Below, one piece after another: positions 1-13,463 of a stretch of DNA of 64,000 nt. The stretch comes from Syngnathus acus. Its lineage: Eukaryota; Chordata; Actinopteri; Syngnathiformes; Syngnathidae. The stretch lies in NCBI RefSeq assembly GCF_901709675.1, contig NC_051094.1:4925001-4989000 (forward strand), given 5' to 3'. The notes beneath the pieces are model-generated. The model was not told where the DNA came from. It did no database searches and saw only the letters and a program-made list of their open reading frames with translations. The first letter of the stretch is position 1; the number at the start of each line of letters is the position of its first letter. Both the position numbers and the translations under genes were made by a program.

Positions 1-279
1 TTGTATATTTAGAAAAAAACTGGTAAAAATATAAGGACTACACAAAAGTACAATTGTAGACTGAAGTGTACTTGCTTTTGTCCTCAAGTGCATTTCACAG
101 TCTGTCAGTTCTATTATACAGTATTTTATACATTTTTCCACCTCTGGCTACAATTTTCACATTTCCAACAAGCGTTGCATACGTTGCAAAGACAACAAAT
201 AAAGCACATAAGGCATAGAAGGGAAATTACAATACGTTTCAAAGACCACCAAGCACATAGCGCAAAAAAGTGAAATTAT

Positions 280-498
280 GTCATCAGCCGATCCGAAGCA
301 GCGGGGGAGGGGCCAGTCAGCCTCCCACGTCATGATGACGCAACACAATGGGCGGGATCGTATAGAAAGCACCTCTGCGGCTCTTCCTGCCGCCACAGAC
401 GGCGACGTTCTGTCAGCCCTAGGAGCTTCCCTCGCTCTTCCGCCTTCCTCGTCGTTCGGCCAGTTTGCCCTCTAACAACTTTAGCCATCTCCATCACC
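280..498 (+). promoter_or_regulatory. MTHFD2 proximal promoter / 5' UTR
   Basis: GC-rich stretch directly before the MTHFD2 start codon. It contains overlapping CRE-like and C/EBP-ATF-like sequence, TGATGACGCAAC at 333-344 preceded by CACGTCA at 327-333, and a GC-box-like GGGCGGG at 350-356. The motifs are seen directly. That they act as a promoter is inferred from position, about 160 bp upstream of the ATG. Bases 1-279 before it are AT-rich and show nothing recognisable. Confidence 0.4.
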
Positions 499-4096
<3,598 letters not shown>

Positions 4097-4480
4097 TTGA
4101 GGGGGAAGAGACCCCAAAACAAAAAACATTCCACAAACCCCTTTCACTCTCTTTTCTGGGACTGGAGGTATAGTTTAAGGCTTACCTCTTGTTTTTTTTC
4201 CTAATTTTTAATTCCTTCCTCATGCCCACCCACGCTTGACTGTTACATCTACACATGTGACAGAAATCAGTTTGACTTTGGGAATATTTTGTTAAAAGAA
4301 TCACAAGAGATTTTTATTTATTGCTTCAACGGCGTTTAAAGTATTTAAGGGCGCATGGCGGCGTTCACCTCAAAAGCAAAGTGGTGCAGTGTTGAGCAGA
4401 AAAAAGGGCTGACTCCATCAGGAGCGCGTTGACCAGTATACAAAAGCTTTAAGATTCACTAATGCCTTTGTAAAAACTGA

Positions 4481-4486
4481 AATAAA
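4481..4486 (+). terminator. MTHFD2 polyadenylation signal
   Basis: AATAAA about 385 bp after the MTHFD2 stop codon, followed by a T-rich stretch at 4510-4530. This is the first good canonical hexamer downstream of the gene. The assignment is by position. Confidence 0.55.
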
Positions 4487-4565
4487 TATTTGTGACTATT
4501 CTTCAGACTGTTTTTTCTGTTTTCTTTCAGTCAGTCATACTTTAGTATAAAGCTTCTCCACTCCT

Positions 4566-4815
4566 TTTTCAAACAACTTTAACATTCTCCAACAGTTGCA
4601 CAACACTGACACAACAGGAACTCCTACAGTAGTGTTGGCTCGTGAGTGAACGATTCGTTCAAAAGAACGAATATCTTTCAGTGAACGAGATTTTCAAACA
4701 ACTTTAACATTCTCCAACAGTTGCACAACACTGACATAGGAACTCCTACAGTAGTGTTGGCTCGTGAGTGAACGATTCGTTCAAAAGAACGAATATCTTT
4801 CAGTGAACGAGAGTG
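4566..4815 (+). repeat. 125-bp tandem duplication
   Basis: Two adjacent, nearly identical copies with a 125-bp period. Each begins TTCAAACAACTTTAACATTC and ends in a GAACGATTCGTTC / GAACGAAT / GTGAACGAGA segment. The second copy lacks a few bases (ACAAC). The GAACGA..TCGTTC part belongs to a family also seen at 8250-8660 and 9955-10060. Confidence 0.85.
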
Positions 4816-5086
4816 AATGAATCTCTTCCTAAAGTGAGTCGTGAATTGCATTTCCGTAGTGAGTGAACGAATCAGTGAGTGAGTGATTTGCATTTCCAGT
4901 TCATCGCGAGAACGGATCAGTGAGGGAACGAATCCTGACTTTCCCGTAAGCGAACGAGTCAATGGGTGAACTGCCTTCCTTCCGGTGCATCAACGGATCA
5001 GTCAGTGAACGTGTTGTGTCTCCCTCCTGGCGTGAACTATGTAAGCCAGAATGCAATTTCACATTAGATTGCTGGTTTGAAATTTA

Positions 5087-7086
5087 CTTTTATTATTATT
5101 ATTATTTTAATAAACATTAAAACCTCTTAAAACTTGTCTGGTGTTTTATTCCTTATTTCTTTGGGCACGAAAACAGAAATCTGACATTTGGTGAACTGCT
5201 TTATATGACAATATGTATGTGTTTTACGTTGTGCAATATGTGTTGGTGTCCCCCAAAATAAAGAGCAAGTAGTCAAATACACATTCTTGACACGTACAAA
5301 AAAATGCATAAAGTTATTGGGTAAACCAGAAAATGGTGGTGTACCTAATGGAGTGTCCGTGTGACGTCACAGATCAACCAGCCAATCAGGAGGTGGGGGT
5401 GAGGGCGGGTGTGGCACTTTTCACTTTCAGTTCAGCTTTGGCCATGATTTTTCCCTAATGAACTGGCCTGTTATTAGGTACACCTGAAAATGGCGGTGTA
5501 CCTAAAGGAGTGTCCGAGTGACGTCACAGATCAAACAGCCAATCAGAAAGTGGGGGTGAGGGCGGGTGTGGCACTTTTCACTTTCAGTTAAGCTTTGGCC
5601 ATGATTTTTCCCTAATGAACTGGCCTGTTATTAGGTACACCTAAAAATGGCGGTGTACCTAATGGAGTGTCCGAGTGATGTCACAGATCAACCAGCCAAG
5701 CAGAAAGTGGGGGTGAGGGCGGGTGTGGCACTTTTCACTTAAATCAGGGGTGTCGACCTCCAGTCCTCGAGGGGCCGCGTTCCAATATGTTTTCCAAGTT
5801 ACCCTCGTTAAACGCACCTGCGTGAAAAGTTTTTGGTCATTTTCACTTCTGCAGGAGCTAAAACTTTTCACGCAGGTGCACTTAACGAGGGAATCTTGGA
5901 AAACATGTTGGAATGCGGCCCCGAGGACTAGAGCTTGACACCTGTGACCTTTGACCATGATATTTCCCTAATAAAGTGGCCTGTTATTCGGTACACTTGA
6001 AAATGGCGGTGTACCTAATGGAGTGTCTGTGTGATTCCCTCGTTAAGTGCACCTGCGTGAAAAGTTTTAGCTCCTGCGGAACGTGAAAATGACCAAAAAC
6101 TTTTCCCGCAGGTGTGTTTAACGAGGGTAACTTGGAAAACATATTGGAACGCGGCCCTGAGGACAAGAGCATGACACCTGTGACCTTTGACCATGATATT
6201 TCCCTCATAAAGTGGCCTGTTATTAGGTACACTTGAAAATGGCGGTGTACCTATTGGAGTGTCCGTGTGATTCCCTCGTTAAGTGCACCTGCGTGAAAAG
6301 TTTTAGCTCCTGCAGAACGTGGAAGTGAACAAAAACTTTTCACGCAGGTGTGTTTAACGAGGGTAACTTGGAAAACGTATTGGAACGCGGCCCTGAGGAC
6401 TAGAGCTTGACACCCCTGGTTTAAGTGAAAAGTGCCACACCCGCCCTCACCCCCACTTTCTGATTGGCTAGTTGATCTATGACGTCACTTGGACACTCCA
6501 TTAGGTACATCACCATTTTCAAGTGTACCTAATAACAGGCCAGTTCATTAGGGAAAAATCATGGCCAAAGCTTAACTGAAAGTGAAAAGTGCCACACCCG
6601 CCCTCACCCCCACTTTCTGATTGGCTGTTTGATCTGTGACGTCACTCGGACACTCCTTTAGGTACGCCGCCATTTTCAGGTGTACCTAATAACAGGCCAC
6701 TTCATTAGGGAAAAATCATGGCCAAAGCTGAACTGAAAGTGAAAAGTGCCACACCCGCCCTCACCCCCACCTCCTGATTGGCTGGTTGATCTGTGACGTC
6801 ACACGGACACTCCATTAGGTACACCACCATTTTCTGGTGTACCCAATAACTTTATGCATTTTTTGTACGTGTCAAGAATGTGTATTTGACTACTTGCTCT
6901 TTATTTTGGGGGACACCAACACATGTTACACAACGTAAAACACACATATATTGTCATATAAAGCAGTTAATCAAATGTCAGATTTTTGTTTTCATGCCCA
7001 AAAAAAATACAAGAAATAAAACACCAGAAAAGTTTTAACAGGTTTTAATGTTTATTAAAATAATAATAATAACAACAATAATAATA
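5087..7086. repeat. Two-kilobase palindrome (foldback element) with about 660-bp arms
   Basis: Left arm 5087-5744 and right arm 6419-7086 are reverse complements. The outer ends are TTATTATTATT / AATAATAATAAT; next come matching segments with CTGGTGTTTTATT, TATATGACAATATG and CTTGACACGTAC. The inner part of each arm holds about two to three copies of a 157-bp unit (left units at 5330, 5487 and 5644). Each unit contains a CCAATCAG-type box, TGACGTCA and GGTGTACCTAATGG. A separate element fills the centre. Confidence 0.85.
5745..6418. mobile_element. hAT-like MITE at the palindrome centre
   Basis: Begins CAGGGGTGTCGACCTCC and ends with the inverted CTTGACACCCCTG, i.e. terminal inverted repeats of the CAGGGGTGTC type common among non-autonomous hAT elements in fish. 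Inside are three hairpin modules built on CCTCGTTAA..CACCTGCGTGAAAAG and its complement, separated by pieces of the 157-bp arm unit. Immediate flanks (ACTTAAAT left, GTTTAAGT right) fit the palindrome arms rather than a clean 8-bp target-site duplication. Superfamily assignment rests only on the ends. Confidence 0.55.
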
Positions 7087-7285
7087 ACTAGAATTTGCAA
7101 TTTCTGGAGAAATTGCGTGTGAAGGCGAAAACTATGAATAACTTCTTCGGGGAATGCTGCCGAATGATGTTGAAACGTGTTGAATTACTTGAGAAATGTA
7201 GAAAATTTGGAGAATTTGTGGTGAATTTCAAAACTGAAAGTTTGGAATATTTGGTAAGTGGGAAGTTGTGGAATACCTATCAACT

Positions 7286-8190
7286 GATTTTAGACGTCTA
7301 TTTTTGGTCTAAAAATCAACCTATTTTTGGTCTAAAAATCAACCTATTTTAGACGTCTATTTTTGGTCTAAAAATCAACCTATTTTAGGTCTAAAAATCA
7401 ACATTTTTTAGACGTCTATTTTTGGTCTATAAATCAACCTATTTTAGACGTCTATTTTTGGTCTAAAAATCAACCTATTTTAGGTCTAAAAATCAACCTA
7501 TTTTAGACGTCTATCTTTGGTCTAAAAATCAACCTATTTTAGACGTCTATTTTTGGTCTAAAAATTAACCTTAGGTCTAAAAATCAACCTATTTTAGACG
7601 TCTATTTTTGGTCTAAAAATCAACATATTTTAGGTCTAAAAATCAACCTATTTTAGACGTCTGTTTTTGGTCTAAAAATCAACCTATTTTAGGTCTAAAA
7701 ATCAACCTATTTTAGACGTCTATTTTTGGTCTAAAAATCAACCTATTTTAGACGTCTATTTTTGGTCTAAAAATCAACCTTAGGTCTAAAAATCAACCTA
7801 TTTTAGACGTCTATTTTTGGTCTAAAAATCAACCTATTTTAGGTCTAAAAATCAACCTATTTTAGACGTCTATTTTTGGTCTAAAAATCAACCTATTTTA
7901 GACGTCTATTTTTGGTCTATAAATCAAGCTATTTTAGACGTCTATTTCTGGTCTAAAAATCAACCTATTTTAGGTCTAAAAATAACCCATTTTAGACGTC
8001 TATTTTTGGTCTAAAAATCAACCTATTTTAGGTCTAAAAATCAACCTTTTTAGACCTCTATTTTTGGTCTATAAATCAACCTATTTTAGACGTCTATTTT
8101 TGGTCTAAAAAATCAACCTTTTTTAGACGTCTATTTTTGGTCTAAAAATCAACCTATTTTAAACGTCTATTTTAGGTCTATAAATCAACT
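7286..8190. repeat. AGACGTCT minisatellite array
   Basis: About 0.9 kb of tandem units made of two modules: TTTTAGACGTCTATTTTTGG and GGTCTAAAAATCAACCTATT. Modules alternate irregularly, giving periods of roughly 35 and 65 bp. Each long unit has a palindromic AGACGTCT core (an AatII-type GACGTC). Copies are very similar, so the array is young or homogenised. Confidence 0.93.
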
Positions 8191-8660
8191 TACCGTGTTT
8201 TTCCATGCAAAATGCGCCCCCGTGCATAATACGCACTCTAAAAATGGCATCACTCACTCACTGATTCGTTCACTCACAGATTTGTTCGATGGTGGAAATG
8301 CAATTCACGACTCGTTCGTGAAGGGGAAGTTACGTCATTTTCTTCTTTGTTTTGTTTTACGGCGAGGTGACACCAGCTTCAATGCGCATTATCGACACCT
8401 ACTGGTTGAAGTCATATGAACTGAAAAAAGAACGAATCACTTGAGGAAGTATATTGTATTGTAAACTCATGATGTCCTCAAAGTTGCACCCTGGCTCTGG
8501 GGCGTTGTCGTCCTGTCCAACGTGTCCATCCACGGGATGTTGTAAAAAACCAAAAACAGATCAGTGTGAGTGGAGGGGGGGGAACGATTCGTTTGAACGA
8601 ATCTTTTGAGTGAACTGATTCTAAAGATTCAGTTCACCTAAAAGAACTGGAATGCACATC

Positions 8661-9290
8661 ACTATCCTACAGTCCACTGTGTGTGTGTGCGTGTGTCGGG
8701 GGGCGTTCGGAAATACACTCACCTGTGCACTACGGTGTGCTCAGAGAGAAAGAGTGCGCTTCCCTCCCATTACCGAAAGCAGGCAGCACTGGTGCACCGG
8801 GTCTCCAGTCGGAGCGTCGAGTGCGCGCACCAGCAATCCGTTTTTAGGTGTAATGTCATTTACCGAATAGTAAATTAGAACGCAGTGGCTTTCCGAACGT
8901 TCCGGTGAAACAGTGCACGCTCGGAAGCAATACCGAACGCACCCATGTCTTGAACGTCTTTATTTTGTGATAGTGGGAGACGTTGCTGCACCTTCTACAC
9001 ACAGCAACGGTTCACAATTTCGCTAATTCGGCCGGTTAAATATGGCAATAAGTCAGAGAGACCACTGCGACAAAGTACGTCATGTATTTTGAGTAGTTCA
9101 AACCCCGTCGGCTCGAAAATGGCGGCTACGCCGGTAGTGACGTCAGAGGCAACGCAACGTGCACGTCGGAAACAAATTGTAAACGGACCAGAGACGTTAA
9201 CATAACTCCAGTGGTGAACTTCCAATCTGGGTCATCTTGAATCTTAATTATTTCGGTTGGCTTATAAATCAAGACTCTGTTTAAACTGAT
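8661..9290 (+). other. ARL6IP4 upstream region
   Basis: No gene recognised. A short TG tract at 8677-8698 opens the stretch. From about 9000 the DNA is less repetitive and runs directly into the ARL6IP4 ATG, with GACGTCAG at 9139-9146 as a CRE-like candidate. Promoter function is inferred from position only. Confidence 0.3.
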
Positions 9291-10630
9291 ATGGACCGAA
9301 GTAGATCCCCGAAAAGAAACAGTAAAGTGGAGAAAAATGACAAAGAAAAGAAGAAACGAAGATCTCGGGCTTCGTCGTCGTCGTCTTCCAGCAGCAGAAG
9401 TCGGAGCAAATCGAAGAAAAAGTCCCATAAAAGTCAAGGTTAGTACCACGCTAACGAGAAATAATGACGGAGAAACACTTTTTATCGGGGAAAACTAACT
9501 CTAAAAAAAAAAACCTGTTCGTACCTTCAGGTGTAAAAACACAAAGAAAGAAACGGAGACGAAGCTCTTCTTCGTCGTCGTCGTCATCCTCCTCCTCCTC
9601 CACCTCATCGTCGTCGTCCAGTGACGAAAAAACGAAGAGAAAGAGAACAAAGAAGTCAAAGAAGAAGAAGGCCAAGCTGAAAAAGCGCCGTAAAAAGGAA
9701 AAGAAGAAAAAGAAGAAATTAAAAACGAGGAAAGTGGAGGAGAAGGAGGTGAAGAAAGAGGAGGCGGAGGAGAAGAACAGTAGAAAGCAGCACGTGGACG
9801 CTATACAGAAGAGGCTGATGCAGCTTGCAGAGCCGTTAAGCACCCCTCCACCCAAACCTTCTTCTTCTCTGGAGCTCTGGCAGAGTGACGATGGCGGCGT
9901 GGAGCTCGGGCCAGGTGACCCACAACAATACAACTCCATTATTTTGTTGCAAGCAGTGTTGGTAAAGTACATTTTCGACACGAACTCGTTCAAAGTTCAG
10001 TTCACAAATTTGAAAATGAACTTGTTCAGGTCACAGTTCGTAATTTGTTTTAGACAATGCAATTGTTTGTCGCTATGTAGAATTAAGGGCACTGAATGAA
10101 ATCAATTTTTTTGTCCAATTTGCAAAGTGTCACGGAACTCGCGTTCAATCGGTAATAATTCCTTTCGGAACGGACTCATTCTGTTGCTATTCAGAATTCA
10201 GGGAGCGCCATGTTTAATCTCTTATGTTTTACAGTTATGACGGACGAGCAGAAGTCCCGGCTGGCCACCAGGAGGCCTTTGACCAAAGAGGAATACGACG
10301 CCCGGCAGAGCGTCATCCGCAGAGTGGTAGACCCTGAAACGGGCCGCACTAGGTGAGTCGTTGGTTGTTGTTAGCCTCTGAACTTTGATAACAGAAGGTT
10401 GCTGTTATGTGTACTCTTTCAGACTGGTGCGAGGTGAGGGCGAGATCATCGAAGAGATCGTCAGCAAGGAGAAACACAAAGACATCAACAAGGTAAGACA
10501 AACAAAATCTACAATAACTGTAGAAATGACATATTCTTTTGTCATTGTGATTTTTTGTTTTTTACCCACGAAGCAAGCCACCAAGGGAGATGGGAATTCC
10601 TTCCAGAGAGTGCTCGGACTCAACAGATAA
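9291..10630 (+). CDS. arl6ip4: ARL6-interacting protein 4 (SRp25-like nuclear protein)
   Basis: SR-like nuclear and nucleolar protein linked to pre-mRNA splicing. Five exons: 9291-9438, 9531-9914, 10235-10352, 10423-10492, 10574-10630, total 258 residues. The first half is low complexity: RS-type dipeptides, then a serine run encoded by TCG/TCC codons, then a long Lys/Arg block that should act as nuclear or nucleolar localisation signal. The diagnostic part is the C-terminus: [30 protein letters not shown], a [14 protein letters not shown] segment, and the end FQRVLGLNR. This matches ARL6IP4 in order and spacing. The final acceptor (CCACGAAG) has a weak pyrimidine tract, but phase and homology support it. 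Human ARL6IP4 lies next to PITPNM2 and OGFOD2, which agrees with the neighbour here. Confidence 0.92.
9955..10060. repeat. GAACGA/TCGTTC repeat fragment in ARL6IP4 intron 2
   Basis: AAGCAGTGTTGGTAAAGTAC followed by GAACTCGTTCAAAGTTCAG resembles the AGTGTTGGCTCGTGAGTGAACGATTCGTTC unit at 4633-4690. Likely a decayed copy of the same dispersed family. Confidence 0.45.
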
Positions 10631-10855
10631 AACAAAACAAACATGACGTTTTGATGTATTTCTCTTGTTTATACACTGCATTAGAAAACACGGGAATATG
10701 GATAAAGCCGTTTTACCCATCAACACACACACACACTTCGTTTTTTACTGTACATTAAAGCCGTTTTCATTGATGATCGTTTCCGAAAAAGCTTGCATTG
10801 TGGAATTTGCCTCGCCATCTGTTGAACACTTTATACAAACTTACGGAATACTTCA

Positions 10856-10861
10856 AATAAA
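10856..10861 (+). terminator. ARL6IP4 polyadenylation signal
   Basis: AATAAA 226 bp after the ARL6IP4 stop codon. An ATTAAA at 10752-10757 is an alternative. Assigned by position. Confidence 0.5.
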
Positions 10862-13463
10862 AGCGCATCAGTTCCAGGAAATGAATTAGCTCAGTTCCAC
10901 AGTTTGTTTGTTTTTTGTCTGAAAATCAAGCAAATGGACTAGAACAACATTTAGATGAAAATAAATGATCAAAAAAAACAAATCATACGTAAACCGAAGT
11001 TCCACTATCCTCCTTCGTTGCCTCATTTGAGAGTGCCCATTTGTATGGCTTATTTAATATCTCATCTTATAAAATGGCCGGGCAAATTCATTTACTGTCA
11101 GGGGCGATTTTTTTGTTTATAAAGTCCTCCAGATATTAAAAAAATATTCTGTAGCAGTGTTAGATGGCAGTGTCAAGAATAAAGTCATACAATTATGAGA
11201 AATGTCACGTTTTCAAAATAAGTCATTTGTTTTTATGTCCCAATACACACTCTGAACTCCGTCTCGGCAAGGTCATAAGATTTGGGCTAATCCTCACTTC
11301 GACGTGTGTTTGCATGTGGTGTAACAAATATTGCACATTTCCCCTGGCATGTTGGTCCATTGCAGCCATGCTGGGTCGTCCCCCATTTCATTGTTCTCAT
11401 TATTATACATCTTTTATGTTGTTTTAAAATGTGGACATGACATTTTGTACACTCATTTACAAACACATTCAACACCTCCTGTACAGCGTGCGGGACAAAG
11501 CCACTTCCCAGAGTTCCAAAACAGCTTTTAACAAAGGTTACAATATAATAATAATAATAATAAATAGAACACGAGTGTGATTGGCAAGAAAACAATAGTC
11601 ATTATAATAATAATGAACTAAAAACATAACAATCGTGTGCCAGGCCACACTAACACCAAGAATGAAAAAGAAGTTTTTGCTCCACTGAAATCAACAGCAA
11701 ATTACAAAAGTGAAGAGTAAAGAAGACCTGAGCGGAGCAGACAGCACTTGTGCAGAACAAGAGTCCTCTTTAGAATCTATATCACAAGAGTAATGTACAA
11801 ACATTGTGGCTGGAGGCATCCAAACCCATGACATGGTTCCCTCTCGGCTATGAGAACTTTGGCACATTAAGTTTTTCAGCAGGTTCACCTCAGAATATTC
11901 GTGGAGTCACGGCACATATTTTCAAGAAAAGTTAGATATTTTCCAGAAAATAGTCGATCATTTTTTTTTTCTAGTTTGTGATTTTGAAAAAATAAAGTCC
12001 AAGACATTCAAGAAAAAAAATATTTTCCAGAAGAAAAGGTTGTGTTTGAGATAAAAAGCGGAAATAAAATCTAATTTTATGAGATTAAAATATTTTTTGG
12101 ACTATTTTTTGGATTTAAATAGTCTTAATCTATTAATCATTTCCAGAAAATTTTGAGTACTTTTGGGAAAACAAAATACAAGTTTCAAGTTGTATTTTTA
12201 AGCAAAACACTGAAAGCTGACTATATTCCTGGAAAAAAAATTTTAGATTAAAAAATCACTTTTCTTTCCCAAATGTTTTTTCTCATAAAATGACCTCTTT
12301 TTCCGGAAAATATTTCAAAGTATTCAGATAATATTACAATTTAAATCTCAGAAAGTGTGATTTTTTTTTGTTCCCTCAGTGCAGCCCAAACATGTAAAAA
12401 TGTGAGCGGGTTGTCATGCAGTTAAAGGGTCAGAATTGATTTCCTTGACGTGACAAGGATTTTTGTGGTGGAAAAAGGGTACAGCAAATCCAGTTTTCAT
12501 CTCTGAATCTATTCCACTATAAGTCTGTGTTGTGCTTGCAAGTTCGGAGCATAATTTTACAGCATTTTGGACCCAGTGGCATAAAAAAAAAAAGAAAGAA
12601 AATTCATGATTGATGCGCCAAACCTGAAAGAGGTATAGTAATTCCTCGCATGTGGAGTGTTTTTCTTTTGGCTCTTTCCATACGATGTCAAACGACGGCG
12701 CTGAAGTACTGTCCAAAGAAGATTTGGTGTTGAAGTGATGCGTCTCCACTTGGATGAGTTTTGTATGGTTGGGGAGCTAAATTTAGCCTGGGTGCTAGTG
12801 GAGAGTTTGTGGTATGTTCACACAGACCAAATCGTCTGTAAGCCATTTCTTTTGATGGGTACAATAAAGTTGAAATGGCATTAACGTGTAAATTCTGACA
12901 CGTTTCTGATTTCATTTGTTAAGACAGACCCCCCCTCCCATAAACACAAGTAAATGACGGTTAAAAACGGTTACAATTGCCTTTAGACGCGACAGGATGG
13001 CGCCAAACGGCTACTTTTCCTCATAGTTCCTTTGATATTCACACACGATTGCATACATACACGTGGGTCGTTTTTAAGAAATTTAAGTAAAAATATTTCA
13101 CAATTTGTGATATTTATGTATTTCATGATCATTATGAATAATGTCATCTGTGTATTCATCTTTTGAATCTGTATGTCATCATTTTTTGTTGTGTTTTGGG
13201 GAGGACTAAAACATTAGTTTTTGCCACTAAAAGGTGCCAAAGCACAGGATTTTGGTGTCATTGTGTGAATTAAGTGTTTTAATAAGTTGAAATGTTTCTC
13301 AAGTGTGTGGAAGGGGTAAAATTAAAAATACACAACCAAATTTGTGTCTGGAAAGGAACCCAGGAGGCTGACTATAAAGGCAATTGTAGACTTTTTTTTT
13401 TTAAATGCAAGGAGGCATCAACTACTTGCATTTTTTTTTGCATCCCTAACCGTAGCCACTTAC
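10862..13463 (-). other. Tail-to-tail intergenic region, mostly presumed PITPNM2 3' UTR
   Basis: No exon or RNA gene recognised. AT-rich, with many short A/T runs and an (ATA)n tract near 11546-11570. It lies between the converging ARL6IP4 and PITPNM2 stop codons, so much of it should be 3' UTR. I could not place the PITPNM2 polyadenylation site. Confidence 0.4.

Larger units (their letters stand above)
4620..8660. mobile_element. Composite foldback repeat region between MTHFD2 and ARL6IP4
   Basis: No coding potential, but strongly structured. The outer parts carry the same GTGAGTGAACGAATC / GTCGTGAATTGCATTTCC motifs in opposite orientation (about 4822-4890 on +, about 8253-8325 as reverse complement). 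Inside lie a 2-kb palindrome (5087-7086) and a minisatellite (7286-8190). No transposase is visible, so any mobile component is non-autonomous. Treating the whole block as one unit is my inference; nested insertions would look the same. Confidence 0.6.

Noticed and set aside
5745-6418. Remnant of an autonomous transposon
   Set aside because: No open frame of useful length and no transposase motif; only terminal and internal inverted repeats remain.
7286-8190. CRISPR-like array
   Set aside because: Units are contiguous with no unique spacers and the host is a vertebrate; it is a minisatellite.
9451-9993. Minus-strand open frame opposite ARL6IP4 exon 2
   Set aside because: It is the antisense shadow of the serine and lysine codon runs; the plus-strand exon has clean splice sites and a homologous C-terminus.
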